Assembly: GCF_001050135.1 (NCBI RefSeq)
Contig: NZ_CP012040.1
Location: 3,168,501-3,232,500, forward strand
Length of the DNA: 64,000 nucleotides
Source: Cyclobacterium amurskyense
Lineage (GTDB): Bacteria; Bacteroidota; Bacteroidia; Cytophagales; Cyclobacteriaceae
Direction of reading: 5' to 3'
Made by a program: the position numbers and the translations under genes. Positions 28,249-36,829 of this stretch are shown here, piece by piece; positions within the stretch are counted from its first letter, which is position 1, and the number at the start of each line of letters is the position of its first letter. The notes under the pieces were generated by a model. That model searched no databases, was not told where the DNA came from, and worked only from the letters and a program-made list of their open reading frames with translations.

Positions 28249-29154
28249 TCAAAGTTTTTTTGCAATCCTCAACTTGGCACTTCTTGCTCTCTTATTTGTT
28301 TCTATCTCTTCCTGTTTTGCCACTATAGGCTTTCTGCTTATAGGTTCTAGTGGTCGGATCGGATTGCCATAAAAATCTTTTTCAAGCTCACCATGAAGTT
28401 TGCCTTTGGTCATAATGTTTTTGACCATTCGGTCTTCAAGTGAATGGTAGCTCATTATTACCAACCTTCCTTCACTATTCAACAACTTGGTACTTTGCTC
28501 CAGCATTTCTTCTAAAGCAGCCATTTCCTGATTTACTTCGATTCTTAGGGCTTGAAATACCTGGGCACTATATTTTGCATATTTGCCTCGTGGCGCATAT
28601 TTGTCAAGAAGGTTTTTGAAATCCGGAATGGATTCAAAAGGGATATTAGCCCTGGTAGAGACGATGGCTCTTGCTAGGGTTTTGGCATTCCTTATTTCTC
28701 CATAAATACCAAAAATCTTATGGAGTGCTTCTTCTTCGTAAGTGTTCAAAATAGTAGCTGCAGAAACATCTCCTGATTGACTCATTCGCATGTCCAGCTT
28801 TCCTTCAAACCTCGTAGAAAAGCCTCTTGAAGGCTCGTCAATCTGGTGTGAAGAAACGCCTAAATCGGCAAGGATGCCATCTACTTTTTCTACACCGTAT
28901 ATCTTCAGGTATCTGCGTAAATCCCGGAAATTGGCCATGACGAAAGTGAATTTTTCATCGTCAGGGGCGTTTTTCTCTGCATCAGGATCCTGATCAAAAC
29001 CATACAAGTGTCCCTTGTCTAGCTTTTTTAGGATTTCACGAGAGTGCCCACCTCCTCCAAAGGTCAAATCGATATAGGTGCCGTTAGGGTCTATGTTTAA
29101 ACCTGACAGGCACTCTTCGAGCATTACGGGAATATGGTAGGCTTGATTATGCAC
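28249..29154 (-). CDS. rsmH: 16S rRNA (cytosine1402-N4)-methyltransferase RsmH
   Basis: SAM-dependent methyltransferase of 301 residues (family 300-315). HIPVMLEECLSGL opens the protein, followed by YIDLTFGGGGHSREIL (motif I, residues about 27-42), GILADLGVSSHQID near 93-106, FSTRFEGKLDMRM, the helical insert typical of MraW, and the C-terminal MSYHSLEDRMVKNIM. It methylates C1402 of 16S rRNA in the decoding site. The start is GTG at 29152-29154, overlapping the mraZ end by eight bases. Confidence 0.95.
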   Translation of the reverse strand: MHNQAYHIPVMLEECLSGLNIDPNGTYIDLTFGGGGHSREILKKLDKGHLYGFDQDPDAEKNAPDDEKFTFVMANFRDLRRYLKIYGVEKVDGILADLGVSSHQIDEPSRGFSTRFEGKLDMRMSQSGDVSAATILNTYEEEALHKIFGIYGEIRNAKTLARAIVSTRANIPFESIPDFKNLLDKYAPRGKYAKYSAQVFQALRIEVNQEMAALEEMLEQSTKLLNSEGRLVIMSYHSLEDRMVKNIMTKGKLHGELEKDFYGNPIRPLEPISRKPIVAKQEEIETNKRARSAKLRIAKKL

Positions 29155-29596
29155 TTTTACCTAAGAATTTTTTGTTTAAATCACTGAATCTTTTTTCTTC
29201 TTTACTCATGAATGCTTCATAGCATTCCGGGTTCCAAATTTCAATTTTTGTACCTATACCTATCACAATGGCTTCTCTTTCTAATTGGGCATGACGTAGC
29301 ATGGTTTTGCTAATCACAAACCTGCCAGTAGCATCTAAATCTACTGGGGATTCCCTCCTGAAAAAGGACCTTTTGAAAAACCTTACATCATCATCTGTAT
29401 CATCTAGGCTGGCCAATTTGCTATGGTCTTTTTTAACTTCAACCATCGGTATCAATTCGAGACATGGCTCCAAACCTTTGCGCAGCATCATTTCCTGACC
29501 CAAGGATTCAGGTAATAAAGCCTTCATTTTTGAAGGCAATACCAACCTGCCCTTGGCATCCAATTTACACTCAAATTCACCGGTGAATGATGCCAT
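29147..29596 (-). CDS. mraZ: Transcriptional regulator MraZ
   Basis: Double AbrB-like-fold DNA-binding protein of 149 residues, first gene of the dcw operon. Two DxxxR motifs are visible, DAKGRLVLPSK near residue 13-23 and DATGRFVISK near 84-93, one per repeat. MraZ binds short direct repeats upstream of its own gene and represses the operon in E. coli. Here four GTGG boxes at 10-bp steps lie 46-79 bases before the ATG, which fits autoregulation. Confidence 0.95.
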   Translation of the reverse strand: MASFTGEFECKLDAKGRLVLPSKMKALLPESLGQEMMLRKGLEPCLELIPMVEVKKDHSKLASLDDTDDDVRFFKRSFFRRESPVDLDATGRFVISKTMLRHAQLEREAIVIGIGTKIEIWNPECYEAFMSKEEKRFSDLNKKFLGKSA

Positions 29597-29621
29597 ACCT
29601 GTTCTTCCTGCTTACTGATTA

Positions 29622-29629
29622 CAAAAGTA
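29622..29629 (-). promoter_or_regulatory. Candidate -7 box of the mraZ promoter
   Basis: On the minus strand this reads TACTTTTG, a full match to the Bacteroidota TAnnTTTG box, 26 bases before the mraZ ATG. No clean TTTG box is seen at the usual distance. The -33 region instead falls within the MraZ boxes, so repressor binding would block polymerase. Confidence 0.55.
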
Positions 29630-29641
29630 GTAAATAGCTAA

Positions 29642-29675
29642 ACACTTTTTACCACTTTGCCCCACTTTTTACCAC
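29642..29675 (-). promoter_or_regulatory. MraZ operator: four GTGG boxes at 10-bp spacing
   Basis: On the minus strand the block reads GTGGTAAAAA, GTGGGGCAAA, GTGGTAAAAA, GTGT, with box starts at 29675, 29665, 29655 and 29645. Three boxes are exact and the fourth is GTGT. MraZ is known to bind repeated short G-rich direct repeats one helical turn apart, and the placement just upstream of mraZ supports this role. Confidence 0.8.
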
Positions 29676-29924
29676 ATTGCTATAAAAGTATCCAAATCTA
29701 ACTAGAATCACAATTATTTTTAAAAAAATAAACGGATGGCTGCAGGGCTTACAACGGGCTATGAATCAGCAGGTAATCATCAGTAAATATACGATTTTAT
29801 GAGTTTAAAGCCAGATTTTGGGGGTTTACTTGCCCTAATAAAAAGTTGAATATCTGGTGTGTTGAATAAGTGGGGAAAATTCCCTTAAATTCCCAGTGTT
29901 TGCCTTTTAATGTAGGATTTAAGG
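29676..29924. other. Gene-free stretch between the mraZ operator and the polyprenyl synthase gene
   Basis: About 250 AT-rich bases with no supported gene or RNA. No strong terminator hairpin for the polyprenyl synthase gene upstream was seen. Confidence 0.4.
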
Positions 29925-30899
29925 CTATTTTTTTCTTTCGATGGTGTAAGTTACCAAGGTTTCCAAAGAATTTTTAAAAGGGGACTCCGGGAAGTTTTCT
30001 AGTAAGGACAATGCTTCTTGGTAATAATTGTTCATTATTTTTTGAGCGTATTCCAGTCCACCAGATTTTTTAACAAAATCTATAATTTCATTGATGGTGC
30101 CTTTATTCTCACTTTTATTCCGGATCTTAAAAATGATTTTTTTCCTATCTACCCAGCTTGCATTTTGGAGTGCATAGATGAGTGGAAGTGTCATTTTTTT
30201 CTCTTTGATATCAATCCCTACAGGTTTACCGACAACGTCTTCTCCATAATCAAAAAGGTCATCTTTGATTTGAAAGGCCATTCCCACTTTTTCGCCAAAG
30301 AGTCTCATTTTCTCAATATTTTCCTCACTGGATCCAGCAGTAGCAGCTCCTACAGCACAGCATGAAGCTATCAGGCTTGCTGTTTTTTGTCGGATAATTG
30401 TATAATATACTTCTTCGGTAATGTCCAGTTTACGGGCCTTGGAGATTTGTAAAAGTTCACCTTCGCTCATTTCCTGTACGGCATTGGAAACGATTTTAAG
30501 TAGTTCAAAATCACCATTGTCCACACTAAGTAGCAGGCCTCTTGAGAGTAAATAATCTCCCACGAGGACAGCAATTTTATTCTTCCACAGGGCATTGATA
30601 GAGAAAAATCCCCGCCTGTAGTTGGCATCATCCACCACATCATCATGCACGAGTGTGGCCGTGTGCAATAATTCTATTAAAGCCGCTCCTCTGTAGGTTG
30701 ATTCTGAAATATTGCCACTTACTCCTGCAGTTAAAAAGACAAACATCGGACGCATTTGCTTTCCTTTTCTACGGACAATATATTGGGTAATATGGTCCAA
30801 TAATTTCACCTTGCTCTGCATAAAAGAGCGGAACTTCTTTTCGAAATCAGCCATCTCAGTGGCTATCGGGGCCTGTATCTGCTTTAAATCTTGGTTCAT
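29925..30899 (-). CDS. Polyprenyl diphosphate synthase (long-chain trans type)
   Basis: All-helical prenyltransferase of 324 residues from the ATG at 30899 that extends allylic diphosphates with isopentenyl diphosphate, probably to make the menaquinone side chain. First Asp-rich motif LVHDDVVDDANYRRG and second FQIKDDLFDYGED are both complete. GKQMRPMFVFLTAG precedes the first motif. The open frame runs 19 codons further upstream, but MNQDLKQIQAP is a more usual start. The product chain length (octaprenyl, heptaprenyl or other) cannot be read with confidence. It is divergent from the acyltransferase gene. Confidence 0.9.
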   Translation of the reverse strand: MNQDLKQIQAPIATEMADFEKKFRSFMQSKVKLLDHITQYIVRRKGKQMRPMFVFLTAGVSGNISESTYRGAALIELLHTATLVHDDVVDDANYRRGFFSINALWKNKIAVLVGDYLLSRGLLLSVDNGDFELLKIVSNAVQEMSEGELLQISKARKLDITEEVYYTIIRQKTASLIASCCAVGAATAGSSEENIEKMRLFGEKVGMAFQIKDDLFDYGEDVVGKPVGIDIKEKKMTLPLIYALQNASWVDRKKIIFKIRNKSENKGTINEIIDFVKKSGGLEYAQKIMNNYYQEALSLLENFPESPFKNSLETLVTYTIERKK

Positions 30900-30956
30900 T
30901 TGAGCTTTAGATGGTGCAATAATACAATCTATTCCACCATTGACAAAACCACCCAA

Positions 30957-30998
30957 TTGATAATTCTGTTTAATGAATTTTATTTTTGGTTATCTTTG
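30957..30998 (+). promoter_or_regulatory. Candidate promoter for the PlsB-like/gpsA unit
   Basis: TATTTTTG (30981-30988) and TATCTTTG (30991-30998) each fit TAnnTTTG. A TTG at 30957-30959 lies 21 bases before the first. Transcription should then start near 30995-31005, inside the longest possible reading frame of the acyltransferase, which argues for its later start codon. Confidence 0.5.
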
Positions 30999-31018
30999 AT
31001 CAACTAAACTACATAAAC

Positions 31019-32713
31019 TTGACCGACGACTATATCAAACACCAGTATGAGCCAATCCTTCCCAAGAAGGATGAATGGCCTGTGGTAAAGCTAAGTAAGA
31101 GCCGTAAAGAATTTATTCAACAGGTGGTGGAGTCGAGTGTTGACAATATTAAAGGGCTTACTGGCAATCAGTTACAGGCGCTTAAGGAGGAGTTGGAAAT
31201 CACCCTCTTTAGAGAGAGAATGCGGATCAAACAAAATCCATGGGTGGTTGACCCTGATGATGAGAAGGACTTTTGGGCCGCTGTTAAAACATCACTATTG
31301 GAAATGGATGCGGACCAGCAAATAGATGATGAAAAAAAGAAACAACAATACTTTGAAGTTTTAACAAGAATTACCCGAAGGTATGCTGAGGAAATAGCGA
31401 GTAATTTTAAACACAGTCATTACAAGATGACACGAAGGATTGTATCCTTTGGCTTTTCTCGATTGCTAAATACTTCTAGGGTTAAAGGATTCAGGTCTAT
31501 TTTCAGTAACCAATACAGGCTTCAGGATAAAATTCAAATTATTGGTGAAACCGATCAGTTAAGGGATTTGGCCTCCAAAGGAACCATCGTGATGGTGCCA
31601 ACTCATTTTAGTAATTTGGACAGTATACTGATAGGCTGGACCATAAGTACTTTGGGTTTACCCCCTTTTATTTATGGGGCAGGACTAAACCTATTTAATA
31701 TTCAGATTTTCGCTTATTTTATGAATGCCTTGGGTGCTTATAAAGTGGACAGGCGAAAAAAAAATCAGGTTTATTTAGAAACACTAAAGACCTACTCCAG
31801 AGAAGCTATTCAGTTTGGTTGCCACAGCCTTTTTTTCCCGGGAGGTACACGTTCCCGAAGTGGAAGCATAGAGTCCAAGCTAAAACTTGGCTTGTTAAGT
31901 ACAGCCATTGAAGCACAAAGGGCCAATTTTCAAACTGAAAATAAGGAATTTGGTAAGGTGTTTATCGTTCCGGTAACTATCAATTACCATTTTGTACTCG
32001 AAGCACCAAGCCTTATTAAGGAACACTTAAACCATACCGGACAAGAACGCTATTACAGTGAGTCTGACGAATTCTCTACTTCTTATAAAATCTCAAAATT
32101 TTTAGTGAAATTTTTCACTAAAGGGTCTGACATTTCTGTGTCCATTGGCAAGGCCATGGATATCATGGGTAATTATGTGGACTCAGAAGGGAAAAGTAGG
32201 GATGCCCATGGGAGAAGCATTGATTGCAAGGATTACTTTATGGTAGATGGCAAAGTAAATGTAGATTTGCAGCGAGAAGAGGAATACAGTAAAAAGTTGG
32301 GCAAAAGAATCGTGGAGGAGTTCCACAAAATTAATAGAGTATTTAGCAGTCACCTGGTTGCTTATACAGCGTTCAGGTTACTCAAAAAGGAGAACAATAA
32401 ATTGGATCTTTTTAGCTTGCTTAGACTTCCAGAAGAGGATCTTTACTTGCCTTATGAAACCTTCAAAGAAGCCTGTGGGCAGGTTTTGGCTAGGATTCAT
32501 CAACTAAGAGAGGAAGGAGCTGTCCATATGGCCCCACACCTGAATGTGGGGCTTGAGGAGATCATACAACATGGCCTGCAAAATGTAGGGATGTACCATG
32601 CCAAAAGACCGCTCAAAAGAAATGAGGAAGGAAATATCGTTACCGAAGACATAAGATTATTGTATTATTATCATAACAGACTTGATGGATATGAATTGGA
32701 GAAAATCATCTGA
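31019..32713 (+). CDS. PlsB-like glycerol-3-phosphate 1-acyltransferase
   Basis: Membrane-associated acyltransferase, about 564 residues. PTHFSNLDS carries the HxxxxD catalytic motif, GAYKVDR is the second block and FFPGGTRSRSG the third (substrate binding), as in PlsB/PlsC enzymes. Its length and the immediate overlap with gpsA, which makes glycerol-3-phosphate, suggest acylation of glycerol-3-phosphate as the first step of phospholipid synthesis. The frame is open back to a TTG at 30986, but that lies on a promoter-like sequence. A TTG at 31019 (TDDYIKHQYEP follows) is preferred with modest certainty. There is no ATG near the N-terminus. Confidence 0.8.
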   Translation: MTDDYIKHQYEPILPKKDEWPVVKLSKSRKEFIQQVVESSVDNIKGLTGNQLQALKEELEITLFRERMRIKQNPWVVDPDDEKDFWAAVKTSLLEMDADQQIDDEKKKQQYFEVLTRITRRYAEEIASNFKHSHYKMTRRIVSFGFSRLLNTSRVKGFRSIFSNQYRLQDKIQIIGETDQLRDLASKGTIVMVPTHFSNLDSILIGWTISTLGLPPFIYGAGLNLFNIQIFAYFMNALGAYKVDRRKKNQVYLETLKTYSREAIQFGCHSLFFPGGTRSRSGSIESKLKLGLLSTAIEAQRANFQTENKEFGKVFIVPVTINYHFVLEAPSLIKEHLNHTGQERYYSESDEFSTSYKISKFLVKFFTKGSDISVSIGKAMDIMGNYVDSEGKSRDAHGRSIDCKDYFMVDGKVNVDLQREEEYSKKLGKRIVEEFHKINRVFSSHLVAYTAFRLLKKENNKLDLFSLLRLPEEDLYLPYETFKEACGQVLARIHQLREEGAVHMAPHLNVGLEEIIQHGLQNVGMYHAKRPLKRNEEGNIVTEDIRLLYYYHNRLDGYELEKII

Positions 32714-33752
32714 AAATAAACCGATTGGGGTAATTGGGATCGGTAGTTTCGGAACGGCTATTTCCAATTTACTGGCTGAAAAAAACAATGTGTTGGTATA
32801 TGCTAGGGATGAAGCGGTAGTCGAAGCCATCAATAAAACCCATATGGTCAAAAACCGAAAGTTGGCCCCAAGTATAAGGGCGACCACTGATCCGGAGATG
32901 GTATGTGATTCTTGCAATGTCATGTTTCCAATGATCCCCTCATCCGCGTTTCGAGAAGTAATGATAAGGTTTGCTCCCTATCTACATCCTTATCATTTTT
33001 TAATTCATGGGACCAAAGGACTGTCTCTCAATCTGCCAGAGGGTAAGGATCTGGGGAATATCAAAAAAATAAGACGTAAAAATATTTGTACCATGAGCGA
33101 AGTGATCATGGAAGAAACGGTAGTGGAAAGAATAGGATGCTTGGCAGGCCCAAATTTGGCCAAGGAGCTTTTAGAGAATCAACCTGGGGCCACGGTGATA
33201 GCAAGTAGGTACAATGAGGTAATTCGAGAAGGACAGCAGCTTTTGCGATCCGATAATTTTCAAGTTTATGGAAATTCTGACATTATCGGTGTTGAGCTTT
33301 CAGGCGTGTTGAAAAATATCATAGCCATTGCCTCTGGTGCCTTGTCAGGACTTGGACTTGGCGACAATGCCAAAGGACTTTTGATCTCAAGGGGAATGGT
33401 AGAACTGGTTTACCTAGGCAAAGCCATGGGAGGTAGCACCAAATCCTTTTTAGGACTAGCAGGCGTAGGAGACCTTGTGACCACCTGTAATTCCACACTC
33501 TCTAGAAATTACACTTTGGGATTTAGGCTGGCCAAAGGAGAAAAACTTACCGATATAGTGGCAGATATGGAAGAAGTGGCTGAGGGGGTAAATACTGTTA
33601 AATTGATAAAGTTGTTTTTAGAGTCTACAGATTTACGAGCCCCCATCACAGAAAACCTTTATAAGGTCTTGTTTGAAGATTTAAAAGTGGAGGCAGCCCT
33701 TCAATACCTGATGAAGTTCCCAATCTATACCGATATCGATTTTTTTGATTAG
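32685..33752 (+). CDS. gpsA: Glycerol-3-phosphate dehydrogenase [NAD(P)+]
   Basis: Reduces dihydroxyacetone phosphate to sn-glycerol-3-phosphate for phospholipids. About 355 residues. GVIGIGSFGTAISNLL is the N-terminal dinucleotide loop, HGTKGLSL and GPNLAKE mark the active site, and LSGVLKNIIAIASG with its catalytic Lys and NAKGLLISRG follow. GVGDLVTTCNSTLSRNYTLG is the substrate-binding stretch. ATG at 32685 or 32691 overlaps the end of the acyltransferase gene by 20-30 bases, so the two enzymes of consecutive steps are probably co-translated. Confidence 0.94.
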   Translation: MDMNWRKSSENKPIGVIGIGSFGTAISNLLAEKNNVLVYARDEAVVEAINKTHMVKNRKLAPSIRATTDPEMVCDSCNVMFPMIPSSAFREVMIRFAPYLHPYHFLIHGTKGLSLNLPEGKDLGNIKKIRRKNICTMSEVIMEETVVERIGCLAGPNLAKELLENQPGATVIASRYNEVIREGQQLLRSDNFQVYGNSDIIGVELSGVLKNIIAIASGALSGLGLGDNAKGLLISRGMVELVYLGKAMGGSTKSFLGLAGVGDLVTTCNSTLSRNYTLGFRLAKGEKLTDIVADMEEVAEGVNTVKLIKLFLESTDLRAPITENLYKVLFEDLKVEAALQYLMKFPIYTDIDFFD

Positions 33753-33929
33753 TGACTTTGTTGCTCTTTTTTTTAACCGATTCAAGGATTTGGCCAACTT
33801 CTTTATGGCTATTAGTAGGGATAAAAAAGGGAAGTGGTATTAGGAGATTGTGTGAGTTGATGGATTCAGGGCTTAATGAGATGACCACGGTTTTAGAATG
33901 ATGGATGTATTTGATAAAAACAGCTAGGT

Positions 33930-34838
33930 ATGAGTAAGGTGTTAATTTTTGGAGGAACTGGATTTATAGGCTTAAGTCTTGCAAATCATTTAAAAGAAAA
34001 AGGATTAGTCCCTATTTTAATTGCTAGGCATAAACCTGATCCATCTATTAAACATGAATTTCGAGAATGGGATGCCGTTACGTTGGAGGAATGGGTTGAG
34101 GACTTAAACAATGCCAAGGCAATTGTAAATCTGACAGGTAAAACTGTTGACTGCATCAAAACTCCGGAAAACTGTGATGTGATTCTTAGGTCAAGAGTAG
34201 ATTCTACAAAAATTATCGGAGAGGCAATTAAAAAAATTGAACACCCACCTAAGGTTTGGGTACAAATGTCCACGGCACATATCTATGGTGATCCACCTTC
34301 TCAGGTGTGCACAGAATCTTCATCCACAGGGTATGGACTGGCCCCGTTTGTTGGTAAAGCTTGGGAAAAGGCTTTTTTACATGCATTACCAAAGAATATA
34401 AGAGGTGTTAGGCTACGTACAAGCTTTGTTATTGGTAGAAATGGTGGTGCATTAAAAAGTCTAAAGCAGATTGCCAAGTTGGGATTAGGAGGGAAAGTTG
34501 GAACTGGCAGGCAGGGGATGAGTTGGATTCATGAGTATGATATGAACGAATTGATTTACCAATCAATTTCTAATGAGAAATATACAGGAATGTATATCGC
34601 AAGTGCTCCAAACCCAGTGTCCAATACTGAATTTATGAAGCTATTGCGGAAAAAGTTAGGCCTGTCAATCGGATTATCAGCACCTGAATTTATGGTTAGG
34701 CTTGGAGCGAAATTGATTTTCAAAACAGATCCCGAACTCGCCCTTTATGGGAGGTATGTCAAATCAGAAAAACTTCAATCCGAAGGTTTTATTTTTAAAT
34801 TTCCAGAACTAGAAAAAGCACTAAACGACTTGTTGTAA
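33930..34838 (+). CDS. TIGR01777-family NAD(P)-binding epimerase-like protein
   Basis: Extended SDR of 302 residues. FGGTGFIGLSLANHL near residue 7-21 is the nucleotide loop, AIVNLTGKTVDCIKTPEN follows, and MSTAHIYGDP takes the place of the usual SSxxxYG. LRTSFVIGRNGGALKSL and GTGRQGMSWIHEYDM are typical of TIGR01777 proteins, and the last 50 residues correspond to the DUF1731 tail. The family includes the division-associated YfcH/SulA-like proteins, but no reaction is established. It stands about 180 bases after gpsA, possibly a separate transcript. Confidence 0.88.
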   Translation: MSKVLIFGGTGFIGLSLANHLKEKGLVPILIARHKPDPSIKHEFREWDAVTLEEWVEDLNNAKAIVNLTGKTVDCIKTPENCDVILRSRVDSTKIIGEAIKKIEHPPKVWVQMSTAHIYGDPPSQVCTESSSTGYGLAPFVGKAWEKAFLHALPKNIRGVRLRTSFVIGRNGGALKSLKQIAKLGLGGKVGTGRQGMSWIHEYDMNELIYQSISNEKYTGMYIASAPNPVSNTEFMKLLRKKLGLSIGLSAPEFMVRLGAKLIFKTDPELALYGRYVKSEKLQSEGFIFKFPELEKALNDLL

Positions 34839-34963
34839 CTTGAAGAGCTTGGAACATGGAAATGTTCTCTATTATGCAGAGGGTTCAGTTAATTCTTTTG
34901 GTTATATTTGTTTGTGCTGCTAAGCCATTGGGCTGAACAGTTTTTTCCATTAAATTTAACCGG

Positions 34964-35776
34964 ATGATTTTGCGTTTGAATACCCTCGTTATTGTTGGGC
35001 TACTTGCTTTATGTTTTTCTTGTGTTGAAAAAGAGCAGCAGCCCTTTAGTTTTGTACAGTTGTGTGATACACAGCTAGGAATGGGTGGTTATGAGCATGA
35101 CATTATGACATTCAAGCAGGCAGTTGTACAGATAAATGAGCTCAATCCTGACTTCGCCGTAATCTGCGGTGATCTGGTTCACAATGCAACTGACAGTTCC
35201 TATTCAGATTTTCTGGACATTATGGAGACACTAAAAGTGCCCTGCCATTTGGCACCCGGAAATCATGATGTTGGAAACGTGCCCAATGATACAACACTAA
35301 GTTTTTACAGAAAAACCATAGGGAAGGATTATTTCGATTTTCAAAACAAAGGATATTCGTTTATTGTGACCAATACCCAATTATGGAAAGTCGATATAGG
35401 GGATGAATCAGCTAAACAGGACCAATGGTTTGAAGAGACCCTTAAAATTCAGGAAGCTAAAGAACTTCCCATATTCGTTATTGGGCACTATCCTATTTTC
35501 CTGGAAAATCCGGAGGAAGAAGAGAAATATTACAATATACCTCCAATTAAACGCAAATGGATTTTAGATTTGTTTAAAAGCAATAATGTTTTGGCGTATT
35601 TGTCTGGACATACGCATAAATTGTTGGTTAACAATTATGAAAACATTCAGTTTGTAAGTGGTGAAACTACCAGTAAGAATTTCGACGAAAGACCTTATGG
35701 ATTTAGGCTTTGGGATGTTTCTTCCGACACTATTCAACATCAATTCGTTCCTTTAAACCTCCCGCAAGAAAAGTAA
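34964..35776 (+). CDS. Calcineurin-like phosphoesterase lipoprotein
   Basis: A 270-residue protein with a lipoprotein signal (core ending CFSC). Metallophosphoesterase motifs appear in order: QLCDTQLG (near residue 32, first metal Asp; the usual DxH appears as DTQ), CGDLVHN near 67, PGNHDVG near 96, GHYP near 166 and SGHTHK near 205. The DxQ form is common in phosphoesterase subgroups. It probably acts in the periplasm or at the outer surface on an unknown phosphoester. Confidence 0.85.
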   Translation: MILRLNTLVIVGLLALCFSCVEKEQQPFSFVQLCDTQLGMGGYEHDIMTFKQAVVQINELNPDFAVICGDLVHNATDSSYSDFLDIMETLKVPCHLAPGNHDVGNVPNDTTLSFYRKTIGKDYFDFQNKGYSFIVTNTQLWKVDIGDESAKQDQWFEETLKIQEAKELPIFVIGHYPIFLENPEEEEKYYNIPPIKRKWILDLFKSNNVLAYLSGHTHKLLVNNYENIQFVSGETTSKNFDERPYGFRLWDVSSDTIQHQFVPLNLPQEK

Positions 35777-35894
35777 AGATTTGCAGTAAAAAAGGTTCAT
35801 CAATCAAATAGGAGACCATAAAAGAGGGGATGTCAATTTTCCCATCTTATTGATATTTAAGGAGTATTCATCTATTTAATCAAGAAACGCCACT

Positions 35895-36695
35895 ATGAGC
35901 ACAACCCAATACCAGCTTGTTTTTAAAATAGATGTCAATCATGCCTATTTTAATGGAGGAGAGGAGCCTGACCTATTTTTTAATCCTTCCGTTTCTTCCA
36001 ACCAATCCTTTAAAAGGTTGAATTTTGTAGTAAATGGAAGGAAGGGCGGCATGGATTTATTTGCCAGGTCTCCCTTTCCATTGGTAGACTATTTAAAGAC
36101 AATAGTTCTTGAAACTGGGATTGAGTTCTTTGATTTTGACATTCTTAGCAAGGATACTTCCTTCACTACTTATACTGACTTTCCTATAGACGGCTTAGGC
36201 TTGCTAAAGTATTCAAGTGATGATAAATTGAACCATACCGAAAATGAAATGACTGTTCTTCACCCTATATTTGAGAGTGATCTATATGCTTCTGCAATAG
36301 GGATGGTACGTGTCAGTTTGAAGGACTTAATAGCAACTTTAGATGCTGGGAGAAGTGTTCATTTTAATATCAACTTCAATTCAAGATCAATCCAATGGCA
36401 ATATCATATAATAAATTATAGGGGACTACCCTTAACGGACATTTCCATTGCTAGTGATTCTGGCATTCATTTTAGTGGACCAACTGAAGTAGTCCTTGAA
36501 AATAATCAAACCGCACAGCAATTTGATAGCAATGTTTTAATTCCATTTAGGCAAAATCCTGAACATTCATTTGATTTATTAATGGGAGGAAAAATAATTG
36601 TCAAGGGCTTACCTAGTCCAAGCCCTTTAGGTGTTTATCCACTAGAAACTGACTCTGAGAAGATAATGGTCGCTGCTATGTACGTTAATGTATAG
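35895..36695 (+). CDS. Unrecognised 266-residue protein
   Basis: I do not recognise this family. There is no signal peptide or membrane segment. The predicted composition is beta-rich, with repeated aromatic-flanked strands such as YQLVFKIDVNHAYF, FFDFDIL and HFNINFNSRSIQWQYHIINYRG, and a Pro-rich GLPSPSPLGVYPL near the end that may be a linker. It ends in a strand MVAAMYVNV. The frame is clean over its whole length and codon use looks like the neighbours. A GGAG lies 20-odd bases before the ATG. It could be a structural beta-sandwich protein; no function is proposed. Confidence 0.7.
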   Translation: MSTTQYQLVFKIDVNHAYFNGGEEPDLFFNPSVSSNQSFKRLNFVVNGRKGGMDLFARSPFPLVDYLKTIVLETGIEFFDFDILSKDTSFTTYTDFPIDGLGLLKYSSDDKLNHTENEMTVLHPIFESDLYASAIGMVRVSLKDLIATLDAGRSVHFNINFNSRSIQWQYHIINYRGLPLTDISIASDSGIHFSGPTEVVLENNQTAQQFDSNVLIPFRQNPEHSFDLLMGGKIIVKGLPSPSPLGVYPLETDSEKIMVAAMYVNV

Positions 36696-36829
36696 AAATA
36701 ACTATCCCAAAGGAAGCTTAATTGTGCAGCTGAACTTTCTAGTCTTAAATTTTTTATCAATAAGTTTTTTCCGTATTTAGCTTAGGGTAGCTTTTCTTCG
36801 AAAAATCACCATAAACTCAATTTACCTCA

